Source: Adiantum capillus-veneris
Lineage: Eukaryota; Streptophyta; Polypodiopsida; Polypodiales; Pteridaceae
DNA length: 64,000 bases
Assembly: GCA_014529385.2 (NCBI GenBank)
Contig: CM043953.1
Span: forward strand, 65,943,872-66,007,871
Reading direction: 5' to 3'
Numbering within the stretch: position 1 is the first letter of the stretch; each line of letters opens with the position of its first letter. The notes beneath the pieces are model-generated. The model ran no database searches, was not told the origin of the DNA, and worked only from the letters and a program-made list of their open reading frames with translations. The position numbers and the translations under genes were made by a program. Shown here one piece after another: positions 33,514-44,208 of this stretch.

Positions 33514-34146
33514 GTGAAAGACCAAGAAGCCGTGATTTTCTTTGATGGAGGAGCCAAGGCCAACTTCATTTTACCTGAATTGGCAGCGCGGCTCGAGATT
33601 ACACCCGATCAGATGGGACCACAAGTAGAGGCAGTTCTAGCGGCACCCGGTAGGGACGTGGCCATTACACCTGTCATTGGCAAACTTCGGTTGCATTGTC
33701 AGGGGTATTTGGGGCACGAGGACTTCTACATAATGCCCTCGAAAGGTTGTGATGTTCTCTTGGGAGTCCCTTGGTGCCATAAGAACAACGCTGTGGTTGA
33801 TTATCGGGCAAAGAAAGCGACATTGACTACTGAAAAGGGCCGAACCATTGTACTTGATGTGAAACTTAAGGGCGAGTCTGTCCCTATTGTATCGGCTTCG
33901 TCTGTTTCGAAATTAATGAAATCCAGTGTGTTTGTTTACTCGATTTTTTTGGAAGAGTTGAATGATGAACGTAGGACAAATATGTCTGACATAGAAAAAG
34001 AACGCCAAAATTTTCTCCACACTCATGCCGATTTCTTTTTTGAGGGCTTGCTAGGCGAGTTGCCACCAGCTCGTCCTGAGGATCATACCATTGATCTGAT
34101 ACCTGGAAGCACACCACCGAACTGGCCACCTTACCGTGTGAGCTGA
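33514..34146 (+). pseudogene. Gypsy D protease
   Basis: Open frame of 210 codons: VIFFDGGAKANFILPELAAR (D-G-G-A at the active site), then IMPSKGCDVLLGVPWCHKNN. It ends with the RT entry segment LPPARPEDHTIDLIPGS and PPYRVS followed by TGA, which separates it from RT. Confidence 0.8.
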
Positions 34147-34812
34147 GCCTAGAATGAAGAAATTATGAACCAAGTGTAAGACCTCTTGGAAAAGGGGCTT
34201 ATCCAGCCGAGTACTTCACCTTACTGCTCTCCAATGTTGTTGGTTTTGAAGAAAGATGGATCTTGGAGAATGTGCATTGATTATAGAGATCTCAACAAAA
34301 TCACCATCAAGAACAGATTTCCGATTCCTGGATATCATGAGATCTGAATCGCGTCGGGAGATGTCTACATGACAGCTTTTTGAACGACCTTTGGTTTATT
34401 CGAGTTTTTGGTAATGTCTTTCGGCCTTACCAATGCTCTAGCGACCTTTAACCGAATGATGGACAAGATTTTCAGAGAGTACAGATCTTTTGTTGGCACT
34501 TTGTTTGATGACATTATTGTCTTCTCCAAGGATGAGGCAGACAATAAAGCACATATGCTACAGGTCTTTCAGGCATTGCGAGATCACAAGTTGGTGATTA
34601 ATGCAAAGAAGAGTGAATTTTTCCTGCCAGAGATACACTTTTTGGGACACATTGTCTCAGCAGCTGCAGGAGTGCAGATGGACCCGGCCAAGATCGAGAC
34701 TATTTGTGATTGGCCCGATTTGAAGAATGACCATGATGTTAGAAGCTTCTTGGGCTTATGTTCTTACTACCGGCGGTTCATTAGAAAGTTTACAAAGGTT
34801 GCTTCCCCTTTG
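34147..34812 (+). pseudogene. Gypsy D reverse transcriptase
   Basis: [20 protein letters not shown] at about 34225-34280. FPIP is followed directly by GYHEI, so the block that carries the first catalytic Asp (usually about 20-25 residues) is deleted near 34330. Then FGLTNALATFNRMMDKIFRE, TLFDDIIVFS (catalytic FDD) and SFLGLCSYYRRFIRKF. It is cut at CTTTG by element C and resumes in frame at 39264 (HILTQKGVPFSWG). Confidence 0.88.
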
Positions 34813-35257
34813 TGTCATGATTGTGACTATGTTAACAGCAATACATCTACTCCTAGTCGCAGATACGCGAAGTGCCATGCCAAGGAGGACCCCTGCGCTT
34901 GGATGGTCACACCCCTTCACCCAAAGGACGTGTCTCTTCGCCAAAAGCCACACTCCTTCGACGATTGGTCACACCCCTTTGCTCTACGGGTGCGATCCTT
35001 CGCCCAATGGTTGCAGCTCTTCGCCGAAAGGATATGTCTTTACATCTAAAGTCATGTCTCTCCACCAGGAGACATGTCTTTTCATTTGTGTCTCTTCGTC
35101 TCCTATATAAGAAGCCTATTGTACTCAGTTTTCAACAAGTCATCAATCAATCAAACACAAAGTCTTCTGAGTCTTGTCTCGAGTACAGTTTAAGTTTCTT
35201 AAGTCTTAATCATGAGTTTAAGTACTTAATAAAGGATTAGTACCTAGAATCCTCACA
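34813..35257 (+). repeat. 5' LTR of C
   Basis: 445 bp, TGTCATGATTGTGAC to AGAATCCTCACA. TATA box CTATATAAG at 35103-35111. Direct repeats of CACACCCCTT and TCTTCGCC lie upstream of it. Confidence 0.95.
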
Positions 35258-35258
35258 G

Positions 35259-35270
35259 TGGTATCATAGC
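35259..35270 (+). promoter_or_regulatory. Primer-binding site of C
   Basis: TGGTATCATAGC; one mismatch to the initiator-Met site. Confidence 0.88.
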
Positions 35271-36439
35271 AATTTTTTTTCCCGGGACCCAAAGGTTGTG
35301 AGCCTCTCACCCTCGTCGCTACCCTCTCCCGCCCTTCCCGGAGTTGCATGGAAGCAGAAGAAAGATGGTACGCATGTGCATACAAGCATGAGGTAACATG
35401 AAATTTTCTGTTCCAATTCTATATATAAAGACAGAACACAGATGTGTGTGCGTAACGTACCCGGAGAGCCTCGTGTACCTATGCTCGGGTTGTACTCCTA
35501 CTAACCCGCCCTCGCACCCCTTCCCGCGGACGGGCACACTACAAACAACATGCCCCTTCTTCTCCGTGCTCGCACCTTTTCCAAAGGTTGTGCCCCTTTG
35601 AAGTTTGTGCACCCTTTCCCCAATTTATGTGCTGCTGTGCTGGCTGATTGAAGGGCTGAAACGCTGCATGCTCTTCACGCACCCCTTCTCCAGGCAACCC
35701 TTGGCACACACTCTTTCATGTTGAAACGCTGCCCTTGCTGAAATCGCTGGCTGCTGAAAATGTCACCAATGGGCTGAAATAATTCAAACGCTAGCTGCCC
35801 CTTCATGTGCTGGCTGTTTTTGACACTCTCTGGCTTTCTTACGTAAAGATTAAAACACCAACAACGTATACATTTTTTTAACGCTAAGCACAAGGCCCTT
35901 CATTTTATAAGTGGCCGCCCTACCCTATATTATTTAAAAACCATGTGAAAGCCCCTTTTCACTTGAACCCTTTAATTAAAACTTACTTTAAAAAAAAGGT
36001 GAAGAACCCAGCAGGATAGTTAGTGAGAGTTTCCAGATTTGCCACCTTGCCCCTTCTGGTTCCTCCTCTCACACTCGTCCTCTCCTCCGTCCAGATTTGC
36101 CACCTTGTCCCCACTGGTTCCTCCTCTCACACTCGTCCTCTCCTCCGTGCACCATTGGCACCGTATCAATGGCAAATGTTGAATTCAAAGTGGACATCCC
36201 GTAAGTTTCATATAAAGAGGAGATTCTGGACAGTGTTCTCGCGGAAATTCCTACTACACCGAAGACATAATTATTATCGATACTCCAAAACCGGAAGTTA
36301 TTGAGATTCCCGATTTGTCATAACCGGATGTGATAATTATTTCTGATTCCTCGACTCCAGAGCGTGAACTTTTTCCTCCCGAAGAACCTGTTCCTGACCC
36401 AGAACTTGCACCTGTTCGAGTTCCTTTTGAGGTGTAACC
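35271..36439 (+). other. Leader of C, non-coding
   Basis: About 1.2 kb between primer site and gag ATG. It contains a 55-bp direct repeat (TCCAGATTTGCCACCTTG.CCC at about 36030 and 36092). A broken frame just before gag is rich in Pro/Glu (36300-36435). The same leader type is seen in E. Confidence 0.6.
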
Positions 36440-37570
36440 ATGCCAAATTCCCAGGACGGAGGTGGTCAATCTGACGATGCCCTTACTCTTATTAAGGAGC
36501 AGATGGCAACACTTTCCGCAAGCCTTGCATCACTTCACGCTCGCTTGGATGAGATACGCACGGAAAACACTTCTCGAAGTGGACCTGCTGTTTCTCGAAC
36601 TACTAATGCAGCATCTTCAACACATTCTTCCGAAGCTTCAATGGACGAACCAAACGAACCAGATCCAACTGAAGAGGTAGACAATCGCGAACTTCAATTA
36701 CTTTATAAAATTTTTAATGCTGCACAGAAGAAGGAGCTTGATGTTAAATTGTCGGAACCATACACTGGTCTCCTCGACAAGCGCGTGCTGGACCAATGGC
36801 TATTCAAAATGGAGATTTACTTATCGAACACGAACTTGGTCGAAAGTAAAAAAGTTGCACTTGCTAGTTCTCTGCTCAAGGACAACATTTCTTTGGTGGC
36901 AACGACGGGTTGTTGATGGTAAACACACGCCTTCTTGGGATAAATTCCGGCGTGCTATTCGCAAGGCGTTCGAACCTGCCAATGCGGATTTTCATGCCCG
37001 GTCCTCTCTTCGCCGCCTGAGCCAAACAGGTTCCTTGGCCGTGTACATCACAGAGTTCCAAAGGCTAACTTTGGAGATAGAGACCCTTAGTCTCTCTGAT
37101 AAACTTCACAGTTTTATCGACGGACTCGAACCCAACCTGAAGAACGATGTGCACAAATACAACCCTACCACTTTGGATGCTGCAATTGCCTATGTGGAGC
37201 GTCTTGGCGATAATCGACGCCCTACACGGAATTTTCTCCCTGGTGACAGATCTTCAAACAACGCTCGCTTTTCACAGCGCCATCGCAGAGACAACTATAG
37301 CCAAAGTCGGCAACATCAGTCTCAATTCAGACAACAAGCAACGCAACCTTATTCAACTTCAAGGTTCTATTCTCAAGATCGACAATCTGAAAGCAGATCT
37401 TCTTTACATGTTCCTCCACTTGATCGTGGTTAAGGACGTGATTTTTCTCAAGATCTGCATTCCAATGCTCAGCAAGGCTCTTCGTCAAATGGATCTTCGA
37501 CTTCAAAGAAGGAAGGATTATGTACAATTTGCAGTGGTGATCATAGATGGTATCAATGTCCAAAGAGACC
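36440..37570 (+). pseudogene. Element C gag
   Basis: ATG at 36440 (MPNSQDGGGQSDDALTLI). A coiled-coil-like N-terminus is followed by FNAAQKKELDVKLSEPYTGL and VLDQWLFKMEIYLSNTN (Retrotrans_gag). A 2-bp deletion near 36885 (CAACATT against CACAACATT in E) breaks the frame. The rest (TTFLWWQRRV-like, then FHARSSLRRLSQTGSLAVYI) continues in the next frame to a nonsense TAA at 37431. A short zinc knuckle CTICSGDHRWYQC follows at about 37520-37560. Confidence 0.88.
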
Positions 37571-37583
37571 AAATCCGTCTAAT

Positions 37584-38258
37584 TTGAAAAGAAATTCCAA
37601 CGCGGAAACATCATCGAACTCTGAACAACCACATTCTGCTAAGGATAAAGGAAAATCTGTGATCTATACGATTTGTGTCTCAGAGGATACGACTATTCTT
37701 ATGAAGCATGCTCAGTGCAATTCTTCAGTTTTGGAGCCTCTCTCAAAGCAAGTTTTGAGCCTTCTTGGACTACTCAATGGTCGCTACATCAATATTTTGG
37801 TGGACAGCGGATGCTCGAATAATTTCGTCAGCACTCAGATAGTTCAACAGCTTGGCTTACCAACTCAGAAGACATCTCACTTATATGATGTGGAATTAGC
37901 AGATGGATCAATTTTGACTTGTGATCAGACAATTCGACAGTTGCAGTTCAAGATTCAAACTTATGCAGATCAACTGGATTTTGAAGTGATGCCTTTATCT
38001 TATTACGACATGATTCTTGGTCAGCATTGGTTATTCCAATATGATCCAACAATTAGACTTACTATCAATTTATTCAAAGATGGACGTGAATTGACTTTAC
38101 ACGGGCTTTCTCATGCGGAAAGAGTGATTCAAGCCTCACGTGTACTAGTCAAGCGACATGATACAGTGGATTATGAAGAGAATCTGATTTTCGATGCAGA
38201 TGCAGATATTATTATTGATGAATTTTTGAATTCATTAACTTCTCCCGAATCTAATTGA
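37584..38258 (+). CDS. Element C retropepsin-like protease
   Basis: Open for 224 codons. INILVDSGCSNNFVSTQIVQ carries an intact D-S-G. LSYYDMILGQHWLFQYDPTI is the C-terminal ILG motif, with WL typical of plant gypsy proteases. In the parent it was probably part of one gag-protease frame. It would cut gag into capsid and nucleocapsid. The active site looks sound, although upstream gag is broken. Confidence 0.82.
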   Translation: MKRNSNAETSSNSEQPHSAKDKGKSVIYTICVSEDTTILMKHAQCNSSVLEPLSKQVLSLLGLLNGRYINILVDSGCSNNFVSTQIVQQLGLPTQKTSHLYDVELADGSILTCDQTIRQLQFKIQTYADQLDFEVMPLSYYDMILGQHWLFQYDPTIRLTINLFKDGRELTLHGLSHAERVIQASRVLVKRHDTVDYEENLIFDADADIIIDEFLNSLTSPESN

Positions 38259-38784
38259 TGAAGACAAAGATATAGATATAGTTGCAGATTCCGAGTCTAA
38301 AGACGACTATGCTTTCTTTGATTCTTTACTGGATGATGATATGCCAATTACTAGTCATGAAGTTACAGTTCCAGAAGATGATTCTGAAGAATTTTGGGAT
38401 TCATTATTGGAAGATGATTACAGTCTCAAGCTAAAATCCTCTCCAGTGATTCATAAAGTTGAAGTTACCCCATCTGAAGAGTACCTTGAGAAGATTTCCT
38501 CTTCCCCAAATATTTCATAGTTATTGGAAGATTTTGAACTAGAAGGCTTACATCACACGTAGGATTTTGAAGATCAGCCTCTTGTTGCAGTCAACCTGAT
38601 TAAGCCAGATTCCTCTAAAAAGTCTTTGAACAATGCAATGATATGGGACTTAGTAGTCAAAGCAAAAAGATTTCGCAAGAAGCAAAGGTTCAAGGCAAAG
38701 GTTTCCGATAACTCAAAGATTGAAGATTTTCGAAGATTCAATGCTTTCCTAGAGTTCTATCAACATCAGAAGTCATTTCTTTGA
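38259..38784 (+). pseudogene. Acidic C-terminal region of element C, function unknown
   Basis: Where pol would be, there is a region with YAFFDSLLDDDMPITSHEV, then DSEEFWDSLLEDDYS and a basic end (VKAKRFRKKQR), closing with FYQHQKSFL and TGA. It has two in-frame stops here. The E copy (48367-48810) is open for 147 codons. The preserved frame across both copies suggests it was once translated. No homology that I recognise. Confidence 0.6.
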
Positions 38785-38800
38785 CACGGGCTCTCATTTT

Positions 38801-38813
38801 AAATGGGAGGGAA
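38801..38813 (+). promoter_or_regulatory. Polypurine tract of C
   Basis: AAATGGGAGGGAA directly before the 3' LTR. The same sequence precedes the 3' LTR of E. Confidence 0.85.
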
Positions 38814-39258
38814 TGTCACGATTGTGACTATGTTAACAAAAATACATCTACTCCTAGTTGCAGATACGCGAAGTGCCATGCCAAGGAGGACCCTTGCGCT
38901 TGGATGGTCACACCCCTTCACCCAAAGGACGTGTCTCTTCGCCAAAGGCCACACTCCTTCGACGACTGGTCACACCCCTTCGCTCTACGGGTGTGACCCT
39001 TCGCCCAATGGTTGCAGCTCTTTGCCGAAAGGATGTGTCTTTACGTCTAAAGCCGTGTCTGTTCACCAGGAGACGTGTCTTTTCATTTGTGTCTCTTCGT
39101 CTCCTATGTAAGAAGCCTATTGTACTCAGTTTTCAACAAGTCATCAATCAATCAAACACAGAGTCTTCTAAGTCTTGTCTCGAGTACAGTTCAAGTTTCT
39201 TAAGTCTTAATCATGAGTTTAAGTACTTAATAAAGGATTAGTATCTAGAATCCTCACA
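38814..39258 (+). repeat. 3' LTR of C
   Basis: 445 bp, same ends as the 5' LTR, TSD CTTTG on its right. Confidence 0.95.
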
Positions 39259-39890
39259 CTTTGCATATCTTGACTCAGAAAGGAGTCCCTTTCTCGTGGG
39301 GACCCACAGAGGTGACCACTGACTGCCTTTCAGACATTGAAAGAGAACTTGATTACAAGATCAGTTTTGACTTTGCCGGATTTGCAAAAGTCATTCGAAG
39401 TATATTGTGAAGCTTGTGGTTGTAGTCTGGGTGCGGTCTTAATGCAAGAAGGCCATGTCATTGCCTACGAGAGCCGATTGTTCTCAAGGTCGGAATTGAC
39501 AGCACAGATATATGAGAAACAGCTTTTGGCGGTTATCCATGCTCTTACTCAATGGCGACATTACCTACTCGGAGCCGATTTTACGGTCTTCACAGATCAC
39601 TAGAGTTTACGCTACTTCTTGTCACAGAAGTAGCTATTGGAAAAGCATATGCGGTGGGCAAACATCTTGTCACAGTTTCACTTTCAGATTGTCCATGTGC
39701 AGGGACAAAAGAACTTGGTGGTAGATGCTTTGTCCCAGAAGCCGTTGGTTCTGGCTATTTTTGCGATACACCATAGAAGCTTCGAGGATATGGTTGATCA
39801 ATATGCCACAGATACAGATTTTGCAGATATTTTCAGTCAAATACAGAATGGTAAGGTAGTAGCGGGATATTCCATTCGGGATGGCTACGA
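39259..39890 (+). pseudogene. Gypsy D RNase H
   Basis: After the C insertion: ILTQKGVPFSWG, a frame change, then VYCEACGCSLGAVLMQEGHV (first Asp motif read as C-E-A-C). Then [27 protein letters not shown] followed by a stop (TAG at 39601) and VQGQKNLVVDALSQKP. The part from 39501 is tandemly duplicated. Confidence 0.85.
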
Positions 39891-40279
39891 GAGCACAGAT
39901 ATATGAGAAACAGCTTTTGGCGGTTATCCATGCTCTTACTCAATGGCGACATTACCTACTCGGAGCCGATTTTACGGTCTTCACAGATCACTAGAGTTTA
40001 CGCTACTTCTTGTCACAGAAGCAGCTATTGGAAAAGCATATGCGGTGGGCAAACATCTTGTCACAGTTTCACTTTCAGATTGTCCATGTGCAGGGACAAA
40101 AGAACTTGGTGGTAGATGCTTTGTCCCGGAAGCCGTTGGTTGTGGCTATTTTTGCGATACACCATAGAAGCTTCGAGGATATGGTCGATCAATATGCCAC
40201 AGATACAGATTTTGCAGATATTTTCAGTCAAATACAGAATGGTAAGGTAGTAGCGGGATATTCCATTCGGGATGGCTAC
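39501..40279 (+). repeat. 391-bp tandem duplication inside D RNase H
   Basis: AGCACAGATATATGAG begins at 39501 and again at 39892. The copies end at ATGGCTAC (39881-39888 and 40272-40279). Only a few substitutions are seen, for example GTAGCTATTG against GCAGCTATTG and CCAGAAGCCG against CCGGAAGCCG. It arose after D integrated or in its parent. Confidence 0.95.
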
Positions 40280-40289
40280 TTGATGAAGA

Positions 40290-41155
40290 AAACGATGTTG
40301 TGTGTTACACAACCGTTGAGGGAAAAGGTTTTAAGTGAATGCCACTATCCGCAATTTACGGGTCACCGCGGCATTGATACCACCTTGAAAGGTGTAGAGA
40401 AATACTTCTTTTGGCCGAGACTCAAGAAGGATGTGGACGATTTTGTGCGCAGTTGCTTGGTATGCCAGAAGGTCAAGTTTGACAGGCATAAAACACAGGG
40501 ATTGTTACAACCTTTACCCATTCCCACCCGTCCCTAGAAAAGTATTGCAATGGATTTCATTTTTGATCTCCCGAAAACACAAAGTGGGCACGATGGTATC
40601 TGGACTGTTATTGACAGATTTAGCAAGCAAGCTCATTTCATTCCAGTGAAGAAGACAGTCAAGCCGGATCACTTAGCGAGACTGTTCATTGCCCAGATAT
40701 TCAGATTACATGGCATGCCTGAGACAATTGTCTCTGACAGAGATTCCCGATTCACGAGTTTGTTTTGGAAGGCTATTTGGGAGAACATTGGCACGCGGTT
40801 GCAGTTCTCGTCATCTTTCCACCCGCAGACAGATGGGCAATCGGAGATTGCAAATTCAGTCGTACTGGATTTATTGAAGTCTTACATCGTGGATCAGAAG
40901 ACTTAATGGAAAATTAATTGGTGGAATTTGCCTACAATAACACGATACACTCTTCGACGGGGAAGGCGCCATTTGAGATTATTGAAGGTGCTACGAAGGT
41001 TCCATCCTTTCTAAGTTCGAAACATAAGATTTTTGAAGCCGACCAGTACGCTCGGGACTTGGACACTGCTTTTGCCAAGGTCCGGGAGGCTTTGCAGAAA
41101 TCTCAAGAAAGACACAAAAAGGCAGCAGACCGACGTTGTCGCGATTTGAAATGAA
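40290..41155 (+). pseudogene. Gypsy D integrase
   Basis: Zinc finger: HYPQFTGHRGIDTTLKGVEK, then CLVCQKVKFDRHK. Core: MDFIFDLPKTQ (first Asp), TIVSDRDSRFTS (second), [14 protein letters not shown] (Glu). A TAG lies at 40536, and TAA at 40904 and 40916. FAYNNTIHSSTGKAPFEI follows to 41154. Despite the stops all catalytic residues remain. Confidence 0.9.
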
Positions 41156-41159
41156 AAGA

Positions 41160-41593
41160 GAACAATTGGGTGCTCTTACGTTTTGAGAAAGATAAAGGGA
41201 AAGGAGCGGCTTTTTCCAAAGCTTAGCATGAGATACTATGGACCTTTCCAGATAAAAGAAAAGATAAATGATGTCTCCTTTAGACTGAAGCTGCCCGATA
41301 CTTGGAGGATTCACAATGCTTTTCATGTGAGTCTTCTGAAGCCTTTTAAAGGCGATGTGCGCGATGTTGGGGAGCCAGATGAGCAACCCGAAGTGGAGGA
41401 AAACGAGGAGATGCTCGTTCCAGAATAGATATCGACACATAAAGATAGAAAGATAAAAGGTAAAGCGATAAGGCGGTTGTTGGTTAAATTCAAGAACTAT
41501 CCCGCATTGGATGCGAAGTGGATGGAGGAGAAGGATTTGGCAGATACTCCTCAGATTGTGAACCTTTACCTTGAAGCATTCGGTTTAGCATAG
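41160..41593 (+). pseudogene. Gypsy D GPY/F module and chromodomain
   Basis: [20 protein letters not shown] (GPY/F), [12 protein letters not shown], an acidic linker to LVPE-stop. Then ISTHKDRKIKGKAIRRLLVK, FKNYPALDAKWMEEKDL: a chromodomain with the W-E/W-M position and aromatic residues. It ends LYLEAFGLA with a stop at 41591. Confidence 0.85.
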
Positions 41594-41695
41594 TCTACTC
41601 GGATAGAACCCCGACTTCAGCATGGGGGAATCTAGTGCAGTGGGTATGCACAAGAGGGGAGTCACTCCACTCCTTTGTCGACAGATCGCCACGAT

Positions 41696-42106
41696 TGTCA
41701 CGATTGTGACTATGTTAACAACAATACATCTACTCCTAGTTGCAAATACGCGAAGTGCCATGCGAAGGAGGACCCCTGCGCTTGGATGGTCACACCCCTT
41801 CACCCAAAGGACGTGTCTCTTCGCCAAAAGCCACACTCCTTCGACGACTGGTCACACCCCTTCGCTCTACGGGTGCGACTCTTCGCCCAATGGTTGTAGG
41901 TCTTCGCCGAAAGGATGTGTCTTTTCACCTAAAGTCATGTCTCTTCACAAAGAGACATGCCTCTTCACTGATGACTATTCAATTCCTATAAAAAGGAACC
42001 CTTGTATCACACTTTCAATCAATCAAACACAGAGTCTTCTAAGTCTTGTCTCGAGTACATTTCAAGTTTCTTACTTAATTAAGGATTAGCATCTAGAATC
42101 CTCACA
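41696..42106 (+). repeat. 5' LTR of E
   Basis: 411 bp, TGTCACGATTGTGAC to AGAATCCTCACA. TATA-like CTATAAAAAGG at about 41986. A hairpin CATGTCTC...GAGACATG lies at 41937-41960. It lacks about 30 bp near the right end that the 3' LTR keeps. Confidence 0.93.
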
Positions 42107-42107
42107 G

Positions 42108-42119
42108 TGGTATCAGAGC
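42108..42119 (+). promoter_or_regulatory. Primer-binding site of E
   Basis: TGGTATCAGAGC, perfect match to the common plant initiator-Met site. Confidence 0.92.
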
Positions 42120-43144
42120 AAAATTTTTTCCCGGGCCTTTGGACTTGGCGTCTACCTAGCCTCGCCGTTGCCAACCCTACCTGCGACACTCACCTAGTGT
42201 GTTGTATGGAAGCAGCAGCAAGATGGACTATCTACCAACATGTATGAGGTAACCCGAACCCTTCTCTTATTAAGTACATAAATATAAAAGAGACAAAGAT
42301 GGGTGTGTATGGCATGCTTGCTGAAGATATTGTCAGATGCCTCTTCGTCGGAAGGTGTCCCTTCGTGCAAAAAGGTAGCAACCCTTCGCTGGCAGGCACC
42401 CTTCCGCATCACTGCTGAAATTCAGCAGCCTTGCACCTCTTGGATGAGAAGAGTTGCACCACTTGGCGTAGCACCCCTTGGTGCTACCTCATCACTGGCA
42501 AACCCTTTGGCGATACCCCTTCACAAGTGCACCCTTTCGCATCTTCCCCCACGCGTTTCAACCTTCAAGCGGCAGCAATTTCCCAAGCGACCCAAGCGGC
42601 AGCAATTTCCATACGCTGGCTGGGTTTTCTCTCTACGCGCTGGCTGCCCTTTATTTTTACACTAGGCAGTCCACGATAGCAGCAAGTCAATTCAGCGCAA
42701 GGTTTTTTTTATTAAACTTACCCAGCCAAGCAAGTGATTTAAGTTGGCCACCCAAGACCCAAATTTTTAACCCCATGTGAAAACACCCATATTTTAAAAA
42801 AACTCCCATGTGAAAGCCTCTTCACGTAAACTTACCTTTATGAAAATAAACAAAAAAAATTACGCTGCCTCTCCCTTGCTCTGCTCTGTGTGCACCTACT
42901 GCGCAAGATATTTCGCACACATGGATGATGCGAACCACTACGCAGATTTTTTCCGATGAAATTTTGCGGGTAAATTTCCGTACTCAAAGCCGGAAGTAAT
43001 ACTTATTCCCGATACTCCGGAACCCGAATAATTGGCAGCACCCGAACCAAAGGTTATTCTTATTCCGGATTCTCCAGCTCCAAGTCCCAAAACCTGTTCC
43101 CAACCCAAAACTTGCACCTGTTCGACTTCCTTTGAGGCGTAACC
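42120..43144 (+). other. Leader of E, non-coding
   Basis: Contains a perfect 8-bp-arm hairpin GTAGCACC-CCTT-GGTGCTAC (42469-42488) and a 27-bp-spaced duplication of AAGCGGCAGCAATTTCC (about 42567 and 42594). No coding sense. Confidence 0.6.
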
Positions 43145-44208
43145 ATGCCAAATTCCCAGGACGGAGGTGGTCAATCTGACGATGCCCTTACTCTCATTAA
43201 AGAGCGGATGGCCACACTTTCCATAAGCCTCGCATCACTTCACACTCACTTGGATGAGATGCACATGGAAAACACTTCTCCAAGTCGATCTACTCTTTCT
43301 CGAACTACTAATGCAGCATCTTCAACACATTCTTCCGAAGCTTCAGTGGACGAACCAAACGAACCAGATCCAACTGAAGAGGTAGGCAATCGCGAACTTC
43401 AATTACTTTACAAAATTTTTAATGCTGCACAGAAGAAGAAGCTTGATGTTAAACCGCCGGAATCGTACAATGGCCGCCGCGACAAGCGCGTGCTGGACCA
43501 ATGGCTGTTCAAAATGGAGATTTACTTATCGAACACGGACTTGGTCGAAAGTAAAAAAGTTGCACTTGCTAGTTCTCTGCTCAAGGACACAACATTTCTT
43601 TGGTGGCAACGACGGGTTGCTGATGGTAAACACCTTCTTGGGATAAATTCCGGCGTGCTATTCGCAAGGCGTTCGAACCTGCCAATGCGGATTTTCATGC
43701 CCGGTCCTCTCTTCGCCGCTTGAGCCAGACAGGTTCCTTGGCCGCGTACATCATAGAGTTCCAAAGGCTAACTCTGGAGATAGAGACCTTTAGTCCCTCT
43801 GATAAACTTTACAGCTTTATCGACGGACTCGAACCCAACCTGAAGGACGATGTGCACAAATACAACCCTACCACCTTGGATGCTGCAATTGCTTATGTGG
43901 AGCGTCTTAGCGATAAACAGCGCCCTACACGGAATTTTCTCCCTGGTGATAGATCTTCAAACAACGCTCGCTTTTCACAGCGCGATCGCAGACAACTATA
44001 GCCAAAGTAAGCAACATCAGTCTCAGTTCAGACAGCAAGCAACGTAACCTTATTCAACTTCAAGGTTCTATTCTCAAGATCGACAATCTGAAAGCAGATC
44101 TTCTTCACATGTTCCTCCACTTGATCGTTGTAAAGGACGTGATTTTTCTCAAGATGGGCATTCCAATACTCAACAAGGCTCTTCGTCAAATCCATCTTCA
44201 ACTTCAAA
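43145..44208 (+). pseudogene. Element E gypsy gag, fused in frame to copia nucleocapsid
   Basis: ATG at 43145 (MPNSQDGGGQ). VLDQWLFKMEIYLSNTDLVE, then TTFLWWQRRVADGKH, after which a 4-bp loss near 43630 shifts the frame. The next part (MSQTGSLAAYIIEFQRLTLE) ends at a 2-bp loss near 43996. From about 44120 the frame reads DRCKGRDFSQDGHSNTQQG and passes without interruption into copia B linker and zinc knuckle at about 44205-44208. Confidence 0.88.

Larger units (their letters stand above)
34813..39258 (+). mobile_element. Gag-protease gypsy element C (no pol)
   Basis: 4446 bp with equal 445-bp LTRs, TSD CTTTG (34808-34812 and 39259-39263), a Met-tRNA primer site and a polypurine tract. The interior holds a long leader, gag, a retropepsin and an acidic open region, but no RT, RNase H or integrase. 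The layout corresponds to the non-autonomous TR-GAG type described in plants. LTR mismatches, counted by eye, are roughly 15-20, mostly C/T and G/A. Confidence 0.95.

Noticed and set aside
34727-35240. Open frames in the C/E LTRs, conserved in four copies
   Set aside because: They lie across promoter and R region of LTRs. Conservation follows the DNA repeat, and the frames are not anchored by a common start.
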